DNA of 64,000 nucleotides, from positions 62,001-126,000 of the forward strand of contig CAXPOZ010000004.1 in assembly GCA_964219355.1 (NCBI GenBank), given 5' to 3'. The notes beneath the pieces were generated by a model. It saw only the letters and a list, made by a program, of their open reading frames with translations. It searched no databases and was not told the DNA's origin. This DNA is from Parvularcula sp964219355. GTDB lineage: Bacteria; Pseudomonadota; Alphaproteobacteria; Caulobacterales; Parvularculaceae. The position numbers and the translations under genes were made by a program. Below, piece after piece: positions 1 to 7,772 of the stretch; positions within the stretch are counted from its first letter, which is position 1, and every line of letters begins with the position of its first letter.

Positions 1-466
1 GCCAGACAGTTTCGGTTTCAGGATCACGCCCCGCCGGCATGCCGTCCGTATACCCGGCTTCTGCCGCATAACCATCAGCAAAGCCTAGCGGCGTGAAAGC
101 GAATCCTTCGGGCGCTGTCTCTTCGAATTCGGCTGGCAAGCTGTCCTTGGCTGACCCTTTGTCTTTTTCACCCGAAGCGTCACCGCCTTGCGCGACAAAG
201 CCGTGCACGACCCGATAGAAATGAAGGCCATCATAGTAATGCTCTCGCGCCAGTGTCTTGACCTGCTCGACATGGCCTTGCGCAAGATTTGAGGATAGCC
301 GGACGACGGCTGTGCCTTTTTCCGTCTCGATATAGATAACCTGATCAGGATCCGGATCGAGCCAAACCTCCTCAGGCGCCGCCTCCATTATTTCCCCAAC
401 GGTGGGGCCGAGTTTCTCCGCCTCATCAGCAGCAAAAAGAGACAAAAGGGCAAGAATGCTCAGCAT
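1..466 (-). CDS. Cyclophilin-type peptidyl-prolyl isomerase, C-terminus cut off by the window edge
   Basis: This open frame begins at ATG 466 and runs off the left edge after about 155 codons, so only the N-terminal part is visible. Residues 1-12 are a hydrophobic stretch that may be a weak signal peptide. From about residue 45 the sequence reads as a cyclophilin barrel: IETEKGTAVVRL, then YYDGLHFYRVVHGFVAQGGD, the family signature containing the catalytic-pocket F/R region, then DG..AG.TDGMPA. Cyclophilins catalyse cis/trans isomerisation of Xaa-Pro bonds. With a signal peptide it would act in the periplasm, which is uncertain. It starts 6 bases after the upstream membrane-protein stop, suggesting co-transcription with queF. 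Confidence 0.85.
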   Translation of the reverse strand, partial: MLSILALLSLFAADEAEKLGPTVGEIMEAAPEEVWLDPDPDQVIYIETEKGTAVVRLSSNLAQGHVEQVKTLAREHYYDGLHFYRVVHGFVAQGGDASGEKDKGSAKDSLPAEFEETAPEGFAFTPLGFADGYAAEAGYTDGMPAGRDPETETVW

Positions 467-472
467 GGGGAT

Positions 473-1039
473 CTAGCTCCGGCTTTCAAGTTGGGATTTG
501 AGATAGGGATGAAGCGGCACGCCTTGGTCTTTCGCCATGGTCATGAGCTGCCAGTAGCCGCGGAAAATGTCGGGGATGTGCAGCTCTTCGCCATTCCTGA
601 CGAAATAGACGCCGACCCGGCCATTATAGCCCGTGCCGCCGATTTCGGTCCAATACCAGAAATGACTGCTCCCCAGCTTTCGCCAGTGCACGCCATCATC
701 ATTATATTTGATCTGCAGACAGACATAACGATGGAAGGCCGAAATCAGAACGAAAGCGAGGAACAGGCACCCTACAACACCAAGCGGCAGCAGGACCCAG
801 TTCCGGACACTCAATATGACCCAGGCTGCACCCGCAATCGCAACGCCGCCAGCGACGAGCCCAAAGATACCCAACATGCGCAAAAGGATCGACGGCTTAA
901 CCGGGACAAACCCATCCACACCGGCTTGCGTCTGCCGACTCAGCCCCGGCACGAAAAACCAGAAGACCGGTATGCTGATCAATGCAACCAGAAGAAACGC
1001 AATCGTGCGAAATTCTTTCTCCCCCAGAAACTCCAGCAC
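473..1039 (-). CDS. Three-helix membrane protein with a soluble C-terminal domain, unknown function
   Basis: No family recognised with confidence. From the GTG at 1039 the protein is 188 residues. This start lies 4 bases after the queF stop codon, whereas the earlier in-frame ATG lies deep inside queF. Three hydrophobic segments follow: one beginning TIAFLLVALISIPVFW, one around LRMLGIFGLVAGGVAIAG and one around LLPLGVVGCLFLAFVLISAF. The remaining 80 or so residues are soluble and rich in aromatics and beta-type pattern (VHWRKLGSSHFWYWTEI, GVYFVRNGEELHIPDIF), reminiscent of a bacterial PH-like domain attached to a membrane anchor. It sits between queF and a cyclophilin gene with almost no spacing. 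The start codon is the least certain element. Confidence 0.6.
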   Translation of the reverse strand: MLEFLGEKEFRTIAFLLVALISIPVFWFFVPGLSRQTQAGVDGFVPVKPSILLRMLGIFGLVAGGVAIAGAAWVILSVRNWVLLPLGVVGCLFLAFVLISAFHRYVCLQIKYNDDGVHWRKLGSSHFWYWTEIGGTGYNGRVGVYFVRNGEELHIPDIFRGYWQLMTMAKDQGVPLHPYLKSQLESRS

Positions 1040-1043
1040 GCCG

Positions 1044-1502
1044 CTATCCCCTGCCCCTATATGGCTGCACCCCGGTTTCGGGGACGTAGAGACCCTCAGG
1101 CGGATCACCGGTCTGATAAAAGACATCAATCGGGATGCCGCCCCTCGGATACCAATAGCCCGAGATCCGCAGCCAGCGGGGCTTCACCGCCGCAATGATG
1201 CGCTTGGCGATATCGATCGTGCAGTCCTCATGAAAGGCGCCATGGTTCCGGTACGAACCAAGTAGAAGCTTGAAAGACTTCGATTCAACGAGATGCGCAT
1301 CCGGACAGTAATCGATCACCAGATGCGCAAAATCAGGCTGTCCGGTCACCGGGCAGATCGAGGTGAATTCCGGCGCCACGAAACGGGCAAGGTAATTCAC
1401 GTCTGGATGTGGGTTCGGCACAGGATCGAGCTTCGCCTCTTCAGGAGAAGATGGCAGCGCCGCTTCACGGCCAAGCAGAGTTGTATCAGGGGAATTGGTC
1501 AT
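1044..1502 (-). CDS. queF: NADPH-dependent 7-cyano-7-deazaguanine reductase QueF
   Basis: 152 residues, the length of the short unimodular QueF class. QueF reduces preQ0 to preQ1 using two NADPH, the last free-base step of queuosine synthesis, in the cytoplasm. The active-site cysteine is in FTSICPVTGQPDF (Cys50) with the catalytic Asp57 seven residues on. The family NADPH-binding signature appears as LVESKSFK (Glu73-Lys78), followed by the conserved FHEDC segment. It heads a close-packed minus-strand group with a membrane protein and a cyclophilin. Other queuosine genes (queC, queD, queE) are not in the window. Confidence 0.95.
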   Translation of the reverse strand: MTNSPDTTLLGREAALPSSPEEAKLDPVPNPHPDVNYLARFVAPEFTSICPVTGQPDFAHLVIDYCPDAHLVESKSFKLLLGSYRNHGAFHEDCTIDIAKRIIAAVKPRWLRISGYWYPRGGIPIDVFYQTGDPPEGLYVPETGVQPYRGRG

Positions 1503-1544
1503 ATGAGATACGTCTCGCCTATCCCGCGCCCGCCCGCAAGCTGG

Positions 1545-1742
1545 CTAGTCGTCGTTCGTCCCGTCCAAAGGCAATGGATATTCTTCGTAGTTCTCGGGGT
1601 CCTGACGCTTGAACATCTTGCTCGCCAGAAAGGCAAAGAGGATCAGGACGGCAACGCCCACCAGAACAAAGAGCAGCACTGTGGAGGGATCACCGCTTTC
1701 AGTACTGGTGGCTGCAGACGCAGCCAGAAGATTAAACAGCAT
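1545..1742 (-). CDS. Small single-pass membrane protein (65 aa), unknown function
   Basis: The ATG at 1742 is preceded by a strong ribosome-binding site (AAGGAGGAG), which supports real translation. The product has a short N-terminal segment rich in Ser/Thr/Ala, one hydrophobic helix (VLLFVLVGVAVLILFAFLAS), then the motif ASKMFKR and an acidic, proline-rich tail ending DGTNDD. The basic residues just after the helix predict an N-out, C-in topology. It closely resembles the next small gene (1809-2048), which also carries a single helix ending in ASKM followed by basic residues and a proline-rich tail. No functional family is recognised. Confidence 0.65.
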   Translation of the reverse strand: MLFNLLAASAATSTESGDPSTVLLFVLVGVAVLILFAFLASKMFKRQDPENYEEYPLPLDGTNDD

Positions 1743-1808
1743 TGAGGCTCTCCTCCTTAGAAAGGCAATCGCAAGCTATACCAGCCGAGCCTTAAAGCCC
1801 AGACGATG

Positions 1809-2048
1809 CTACCGCTTACGAGGGAGAGGGACTGGAATGATCGGTTCGTCCGAAAGCTTCCGGCGCGGCCGGAGCATTTTCGAGGCGACATATGCGGAAA
1901 GGATCAACGCCCCGACAAAGGCGAAGATGAAGACCACCGCGCTATCTTCAGACACGGCCTCGTATTGCGCATGGGCGGTCCCCAATTGCGCAGCCAGGAC
2001 AGCGAAGATCATCGCCATCCGCTCTATGCGGGTATCTCGTTTCATCAT
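1809..2048 (-). CDS. Small membrane protein with signal-peptide-like start (79 aa), paralogue-like to 1545-1742
   Basis: The N-terminus (RIERMAMIFAVLAAQLGTAHA) looks like a cleavable signal peptide ending at AHA, followed by about 15 exported residues, one hydrophobic helix (VVFIFAFVGALILSAYVAS) and the cytoplasmic tail KMLRPRRK..PIIPVPLPRKR. The helix/tail junction VASKM matches the LASKM junction of the neighbouring 65-residue protein, so the two are probably an old tandem duplication. Translation could start at the first or second of the two adjacent ATGs (2048, 2045) or at the inner Met11. Function is unknown. Confidence 0.55.
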   Translation of the reverse strand: MMKRDTRIERMAMIFAVLAAQLGTAHAQYEAVSEDSAVVFIFAFVGALILSAYVASKMLRPRRKLSDEPIIPVPLPRKR

Positions 2049-2179
2049 TCATCTACCGACGTATATATGGGGATGCATATGCCCATCAGCAAGTACGAAT
2101 GTTGCGCCGCAGCATGAATTTCAGGGCATGAAAATGCCGCTCATCAGTCCCGAACGGCGCACCGACTAGAATGCAGTCG

Positions 2180-3376
2180 CTATGCTCGTACCGCTCTCGG
2201 CAAGCAGGCAGGGCCAGCGGGCTCGAACTGCTTATAAGTCAGAATGAATTCCTGATGCCCTAACTCTTCGGAGGCAGTGCGCTTGCCGCCCGCAACCGAT
2301 TTCACGAGCTCGAAAATTTCCGCGCCGACCTCGTCCAGAGTCGCGCGACCTTCAAGGATCGCGCCCGCATCAACATCCATGTCACCGGAAAGTTTTCTGT
2401 ACGTATCTGGATTAGCGCAGATCTTGATGACCGGTGAAATGGCGGAGCCGACAATCGATCCCCGCCCGGTCGTAAAGAGGGTGACATGCGCCCCGCACGC
2501 CATCAGCTCCACTATCTCCGCATTGTCAGAAATATTCGGGAAGCCGAATCTCGGCTCGCCATCGGGCACGACATCCAGAAGATACAAACCACCACTCGGC
2601 GGATGATCGCCAGGTTTCAGAAGACCACTGATCGGAGAAGAGCCGGACTTGGCATAAGCGCCCATCGATTTCTCCTCGATGGTCGTTAATCCGCCCTCGG
2701 CATTTCCGGGCGCAAAACTGCCAAAACCGAGAATGCTGTAATAGCGCTCCGCTTTATCGACCGCAGCGACGATCTCCTGACCGAGCTCAGGCGTGACCGC
2801 TCTATCCGCCATGATGACCTCGCACCCGATCAGCTCGCCCGTTTCCTCAAAGAGACAGGCGGCCCCTTGCTCAACAAGCTGATCAAAAGCCCGGCCGACC
2901 GCCGGGTTGGCGGTAATGCCGCTGGTGCCGTCAGAACCGCCGCAGATGGTGGCAACGACAAGTTCACTGATATCCATCGGCACCGTGTCGATGGCCGATG
3001 CTTCACGCAAATGACGGACAGCCTCGACGCCAGTTTCAATCGATGAACGCGTACCGCCTGCCTCCTGAATCACAAGCATATCAACCGGCCGGCCCGACTC
3101 TTCGATGTGTCGTTTCAACGCCGATCGATGGAAACTCTCACACCCAAGAGATACGAGAAGCACGCTTCCAACATTCGGGTGGGTACAGAGGGACTGCATC
3201 ATGTTGAAGGCGTATTTATTCGGAAAACAGCCCGGAAACCCGATCAGCTGAACATCCGTGTCATTCGCATTCGTCACAATCGCCCGCGCGACGTGATGGG
3301 CGCATTCGACCAGATAAGCGACGAGCGTGACATTGCGGATGCCTTTGCGACCGTCCTGACGAGGATACCCTCTCAT
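2180..3376 (-). CDS. UxaA-family sugar-acid dehydratase, large (catalytic) subunit
   Basis: 398 residues matching the C-terminal catalytic part of altronate/galactarate dehydratases (UxaA/GarD) and of the sulfolactate lyase SuyB. The opening GYPRQDGRKGIRN is the family signature. Later come IGFPGCFPNKYA, LGCES, QEAGGT, TTGRGSIVGSAISPVIK and the DVDAGAIL segment. The subunit is separate from its SAF-domain partner, whose stop overlaps this ATG by four bases (3373-3376), so the two are translationally coupled and probably form one enzyme. Context (galactan and galactose genes) suggests a hexonate or hexarate, for example D-altronate from galacturonate, but the sequence alone does not fix the substrate. 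Confidence 0.8.
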   Translation of the reverse strand: MRGYPRQDGRKGIRNVTLVAYLVECAHHVARAIVTNANDTDVQLIGFPGCFPNKYAFNMMQSLCTHPNVGSVLLVSLGCESFHRSALKRHIEESGRPVDMLVIQEAGGTRSSIETGVEAVRHLREASAIDTVPMDISELVVATICGGSDGTSGITANPAVGRAFDQLVEQGAACLFEETGELIGCEVIMADRAVTPELGQEIVAAVDKAERYYSILGFGSFAPGNAEGGLTTIEEKSMGAYAKSGSSPISGLLKPGDHPPSGGLYLLDVVPDGEPRFGFPNISDNAEIVELMACGAHVTLFTTGRGSIVGSAISPVIKICANPDTYRKLSGDMDVDAGAILEGRATLDEVGAEIFELVKSVAGGKRTASEELGHQEFILTYKQFEPAGPACLPRAVRA

Positions 3377-3699
3377 ACATGCCCCTCATCAATTGTATCG
3401 CGGTCATGGGTTTTGATATAATCAGACTGAAGATTATGTGAATGTACGATTTCACCAATGGTGACTTTATCGGTCAGCGACCCAATTGGCGCGCCATGTT
3501 TGAGAATCCGCGTACCGGAACTCAAATCCTTTCTGGCAAGCTTATATCCCGTCGACACCATCTTCGTCATGACTATCGCTCGCCCACCCACTTCGATTAC
3601 ATCACCCTCGAGAATTTCACGCTTCACAATCACTACATTATCATCCGGGTGAAGCAGGATAATTTTGTCAGCCAACGGTTGATTATTCAAAGTCATCAT
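3373..3699 (-). CDS. UxaA-family dehydratase, small SAF-domain subunit
   Basis: 108 residues corresponding to the N-terminal SAF domain that in E. coli UxaA is fused to the catalytic part. Visible family features are LHPDDNVVIVKREILEGDVI, GAPIGSLTDKVTIGEIVHSHNL and the conserved HSHN element. It precedes the large subunit in a two-gene operon with an ATGA overlap. Two adjacent ATGs (3699 and 3696) could serve as start, and the ribosome-binding site (GGAAAAG) is weak. It is divergent from the GH31 gene, so the 195-base gap between them probably holds both promoters. Confidence 0.8.
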   Translation of the reverse strand: MMTLNNQPLADKIILLHPDDNVVIVKREILEGDVIEVGGRAIVMTKMVSTGYKLARKDLSSGTRILKHGAPIGSLTDKVTIGEIVHSHNLQSDYIKTHDRDTIDEGHV

Positions 3700-3894
3700 A
3701 CTTTTCCGTCAATAATTGCGTCTCCACGAGAAGGTCCACTTCCCTCTGCGGATAGCAACACGGCCCATAAAAATGTGGGCTCCGTACCTTCTAGCAACCT
3801 AACCATTGAATTTTAAACTGAAATTTTCAACCAAAGACTTTGCAGTGAAGATGACCTATCAAGGGTAGAAAACTTATTGATGGGAGAAAATAGA

Positions 3895-6774
3895 ATGTGG
3901 AAGACCATAACGGCCCTCACAGCCATCACGATACTGACGGCTTGTGGTGGTTCCAAAGACGCTTCAAGTTCTCCCGAAGCTGAAGAGCCTCAAAACACGC
4001 AATATTCAGTTTCTAAGCTTGGCATTACGGTGACGCCTTTTTCATCAGACGCGGGCATGGTGCGGCTGGAAGCCATTTCTGATACGATCATTCGTGTCAC
4101 AGCTGCCGCGCCAGGCGATGATTTCTATCGCGCCAAAAGCCTCATGATAGATGGCGATGCCGGATCGGTCCCATTCGAGACTGAGATCGTTGATGGCGCG
4201 GTTCGGCTCTCAACCCAAGAACTCACCGCAGCTGTTAGACTTGAAGATGGGAAGGTCACTTTCCTGACGGCTGAGGGGGAGGAGCTCCTCGATGAGAACC
4301 CGTCGCGAAATTTTACGCCGACCATCATAGAAGGTAAGGATTTCTTCCGTATCCACCAGACATTCGCCTCCGATTCGGATGAAGGGTTTTACGGACTAGG
4401 CCAGCACCAGAATGGCCAGATGAATTTCAATGGCGAGGATGTTGAACTTGCCCAGCACAATATCTCTATCGCCATGCCTTTCCTTGTTTCGACGGGCGAC
4501 TACGGCATTTTGTGGGATAATAATTCGATCACCAGATTCGGTGATCCTCGCCCCTATAAAGGTCTTGGTGAATCCCTGATTGTGAGGGGAGCAGACGGCA
4601 GTGAAGGCGGTCTGACCGGCATCTATTTCAAGAACGGCGAGATCGTCGCAGAAACGCGCGAAACTGATCCCGATTATCAGTTCTTGCCACCCAACCAGTT
4701 CGAAACTGGTCAATCCGTGCGCGATGTGTTCCCGGCGCCACTTGGCACAACCTCACCTGATCTTGTCACCTGGGAAGGATCTATCGAATCTGGTGTAGAC
4801 GGAACGCATAAGTTCAGGGTTTATGGCAGCGATTACGTCAAAGTCTGGGTTGATGGCGAGCTGGTCGTCGACCGCTGGCGCCAGAACTGGAACCCATATT
4901 ACTTCAACTTCACCGCCTCCATGACCGCAGGAGAACCAATCGACATCAGGGTCGAATGGACCGGAAATGACGGTTATTTCCGTATGCTGCATCTTGACCC
5001 GATGGACACCGCTGCAAACAAGCAGCTCTCGCTTTCTTCAGAAGTTGCAGATGTTATCGACTATTACTTCATTCATGGCGAAAACATGGATGACGTCATC
5101 GCAGGCTATCGCGAACTGACAGGTAAATCCCTGATGCTGCCTAAATGGGCATACGGTTTCTGGCAAAGTCGCCAACGGTACACGACGCAAACAGAACTCC
5201 TCGACGCTCTTGAAGGGTATCGTGATCGGAACATTCCGATCGATAATATCGTTCTGGACTGGTTCTATTGGCCAGAAGATGCCTGGGGGTCTCACGAGTT
5301 CGACGCCTCACGTTTCCCTGATCCGAAAGCCATGGTCGAGGCAGTTCACGACATGAATGCAAGGATCATGATTTCGGTCTGGCCTAAATTTTATCCGACG
5401 ACCGAGAATTTTAAAGAGCTAGATAAGAAGGGCTATATCTCTCGAGGCAATCTAGACGCAGGCGCCCTCGACTGGGTCGGGCCTGGCTATCTTAATGCCT
5501 TCTACGATCCTTATCCTGAAGAAGCCCGGAAGATATTCTGGCGACAGATGCAAGAGAATCTCGACATTCTGGGCTTCGACGCTTGGTGGATGGATGCAAC
5601 CGAACCCGATATGCACTCCAATCTGGAACATGCCGAACGCGCAAAACGCATGACCTCTAAACGCGGTTCGGGAGAGGAGTATTTCAACTCTTTCGCCCTG
5701 CCCAATGCCCGCGCTGTCTATGAAGGAGAGCGCACCGGTGCCGATCCGAACAAACGTGTCTTTATCCTGACCCGTTCCGCTTTTCCCGGCCTTCAACGCT
5801 ATGGTGCCGCTGCATGGAGCGGCGATATCGTTGCCCGCTGGGACGATCTGCGCGAGCAAATTTCCGCCGGGGTCAATATGAACATGGCGGGGCTCTCAAA
5901 CTGGACATTTGATATCGGTGGTTTCTCCGTTGAAGCGCGCTACACGAATGAAGACCCTGCCCACCTCGAAGAGTGGCGAGAGCTGAATTTGCGATGGTTC
6001 CAGTTCGGATCATTCGCACCACTGTTCCGCAGCCACGGCGAGTATCCTTTCAGGGAGATCTATAACCTCGCAGAAGAGGGCTCGGAAGTTTATGAGAGCC
6101 TCGTTTATTACGATCGGCTTCGCTATCAGCTCATGCCCTATATCTATACGATGGGAGCGGATCTTTTCCATGAAGATGGCACGATGATGCGTGGCCTCGT
6201 CATGGATTTCGAAAACGACCGCACCGTTTGGGATATAGCTGACCAATATATGTTTGGTGACGCGTTCCTCGTCAGCCCAGTTCATGAGTTCAGGGCCCGC
6301 ACTCGCCAGCTCTATCTGCCCGCTGGGGCCGACTGGTATGACTTTTATACTGGAGAGAATCTGAATGGTGGCCAGTGGATTGAGGCCGAAGCGCCCCTCT
6401 CCCGCATGCCGCTACATGTGAAAGCCGGGTCGATCGTCGCAACGGGACCCGTCATTCAGTACACAGGTGAAAACCCCGGCGCACCGATTACGCTTTATAT
6501 CTATACCGGTGCAGATGGCGAGACGCATCTTTATGAAGATGACGGCGCGTCATATGACTATGAGAAAGGTGACTATTCTTCCATACCCCTGCATTGGAAT
6601 GATGAAACTGGCACACTGACAATTGGTGCGATCACTGGTCCTTTCCGTGTCGCAGAAACGCGTACATTCAATGTGAAATGGGTTGTCCCCGACGGTCAGG
6701 ACGGCTTTTCTGAGGATGCTGAGACTGATGAGACGGCGACATATTCCGGAGAAGAGATCACGATCACTCGCTGA
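3895..6774 (+). CDS. GH31 alpha-glycosidase (alpha-xylosidase-like) lipoprotein with PA14 insert
   Basis: 959 residues from ATG 3895. This start is preferred because it gives GGGAGAA six bases upstream and a textbook lipoprotein signal (MWKTITALTAITILTACGG). Earlier in-frame starts add a charged stretch. Residues 283-370 look like a PA14 domain (KFRVYGSDYVKVWVDGELVV), an insert known from GH31 alpha-xylosidases such as CjXyl31A and BoGH31A. The catalytic nucleophile is Asp567 in WWMDATEPD and the acid/base is Asp644 in AAWSGDIVARWDD. It is probably anchored in the outer membrane or periplasm, removing alpha-linked sugars (xylose, glucose or galactose) from oligosaccharides. Exact specificity is inferred only. 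It is divergent from the UxaA-type operon and convergent with the galactose operon. Confidence 0.9.
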   Translation: MWKTITALTAITILTACGGSKDASSSPEAEEPQNTQYSVSKLGITVTPFSSDAGMVRLEAISDTIIRVTAAAPGDDFYRAKSLMIDGDAGSVPFETEIVDGAVRLSTQELTAAVRLEDGKVTFLTAEGEELLDENPSRNFTPTIIEGKDFFRIHQTFASDSDEGFYGLGQHQNGQMNFNGEDVELAQHNISIAMPFLVSTGDYGILWDNNSITRFGDPRPYKGLGESLIVRGADGSEGGLTGIYFKNGEIVAETRETDPDYQFLPPNQFETGQSVRDVFPAPLGTTSPDLVTWEGSIESGVDGTHKFRVYGSDYVKVWVDGELVVDRWRQNWNPYYFNFTASMTAGEPIDIRVEWTGNDGYFRMLHLDPMDTAANKQLSLSSEVADVIDYYFIHGENMDDVIAGYRELTGKSLMLPKWAYGFWQSRQRYTTQTELLDALEGYRDRNIPIDNIVLDWFYWPEDAWGSHEFDASRFPDPKAMVEAVHDMNARIMISVWPKFYPTTENFKELDKKGYISRGNLDAGALDWVGPGYLNAFYDPYPEEARKIFWRQMQENLDILGFDAWWMDATEPDMHSNLEHAERAKRMTSKRGSGEEYFNSFALPNARAVYEGERTGADPNKRVFILTRSAFPGLQRYGAAAWSGDIVARWDDLREQISAGVNMNMAGLSNWTFDIGGFSVEARYTNEDPAHLEEWRELNLRWFQFGSFAPLFRSHGEYPFREIYNLAEEGSEVYESLVYYDRLRYQLMPYIYTMGADLFHEDGTMMRGLVMDFENDRTVWDIADQYMFGDAFLVSPVHEFRARTRQLYLPAGADWYDFYTGENLNGGQWIEAEAPLSRMPLHVKAGSIVATGPVIQYTGENPGAPITLYIYTGADGETHLYEDDGASYDYEKGDYSSIPLHWNDETGTLTIGAITGPFRVAETRTFNVKWVVPDGQDGFSEDAETDETATYSGEEITITR

Positions 6775-6850
6775 CACCGCAATGCTGGAGAGAGCCGGCT
6801 CTATTTTGATCCTGTTAAGGGGGGAGCTTCCATCAGCCTCCCTCCCTCTT

Positions 6851-7771
6851 TCAGTGCGGCCAGTGCTGACGCCAGCTCGATCCCTTGTATCTGACAGACT
6901 CTATGCCCCGAAAGGGAGTCTCAAAAATATAGAGCCCTCCGGACAATGAGTGTTCACTGAGCACCTCATCTGAAAGCCCAGTCCGCGCACTCGTGATGAT
7001 GAGATGGTCAAGCCTCGGCCCACCAAACGCGACACAGGTCGGCTGGGGACAGGAAATCTTCAATGACAGGTCCAGTTCGCCAGACGGCGAATATCTGTGC
7101 ACTCTTGAGCCGCCCCATAGGGCCGACCAGTAATAGCCCTCCGCATCCGTCACACCACCATCTGGAGAGGCGTCTTCGATCGAGAGCCAATCAGCGAACG
7201 GCCCCGGCCCGCCGGTGGCCTTGTTAAAACTCGCCCTCGACACTTTCCCTGTCGGCGAGTCGGCAAAGTAAAGCTCACTTCCATCTGGCGACCAGGCCAA
7301 GCCATTCGATATCTGTATACCGCCTTTTACGGAGACTAGTTTCTCATCCGCATCGACCCGGTACAGAATTCCGGATACCCGCTCGCCCCCCTCATTCTCT
7401 CCCTCAACCATGGAGCCAACCCAGAACCGGCCTTGCGGGTCGGTACGGCCATCATTCAGCCGCAAGCCCTTCCCGGCAAGCTCATCCGGACGATCCAGCC
7501 ATTCCGTCCGGCCAGTTGCCGGCTCGAAATAAGCCAGCCCCTCATCGAAAGCAGCAAGCAGGATATCGTCCGTCCCTTCCACAAAGGAAAAGGCCGTCAG
7601 TCGCGCCGGTGTCTTGAAGGACGTGACACCATGATCATCCCAATTGAACTGGTAGAGCCGCATGGACAGAATATCCGTCCACCACACGGTCTGGTCGGAG
7701 GCGCGCCAGAGCACGCCTTCGCCAAGTTCGTTGCCGACATCGATGACTTCAATGAGGTCGGACCGGTGCAT
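6851..7771 (-). CDS. SMP-30/gluconolactonase-family sugar lactonase, probable D-galactonolactonase
   Basis: 306 residues with the SMP-30/LRE beta-propeller pattern. GEGVLWRASDQTVWWTDI carries the metal-ligand Glu, followed by RLNDGRTDPQGRFWVGSM (Asn/Asp ligands), QISNGLAWSPDGSELYFADSPTGKV and DGGVTDAEGYYWSALWGGSRV. Members hydrolyse aldonolactones. As the last gene of the galactose operon it fits hydrolysis of the galactonolactone made by the galactose dehydrogenase. Its ATG lies one base after the symporter stop, giving strong operon evidence. No signal peptide, hence cytoplasmic. It converges on the GH31 gene. Confidence 0.88.
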   Translation of the reverse strand: MHRSDLIEVIDVGNELGEGVLWRASDQTVWWTDILSMRLYQFNWDDHGVTSFKTPARLTAFSFVEGTDDILLAAFDEGLAYFEPATGRTEWLDRPDELAGKGLRLNDGRTDPQGRFWVGSMVEGENEGGERVSGILYRVDADEKLVSVKGGIQISNGLAWSPDGSELYFADSPTGKVSRASFNKATGGPGPFADWLSIEDASPDGGVTDAEGYYWSALWGGSRVHRYSPSGELDLSLKISCPQPTCVAFGGPRLDHLIITSARTGLSDEVLSEHSLSGGLYIFETPFRGIESVRYKGSSWRQHWPH

Positions 7772-7772
7772 G

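Noticed and set aside
3700..3894. GCCCA/TGGGC hairpin between the UxaA-type and GH31 genes as an operator or terminator
   Set aside because: Only five base pairs with an eight-base loop, no T-run and no similarity to the GGTATGAT motif.
6775..6850. Possible terminator in the GH31/lactonase convergent gap
   Set aside because: G-rich and C-rich tracts can pair in several weak registers but no clean stem could be assigned.
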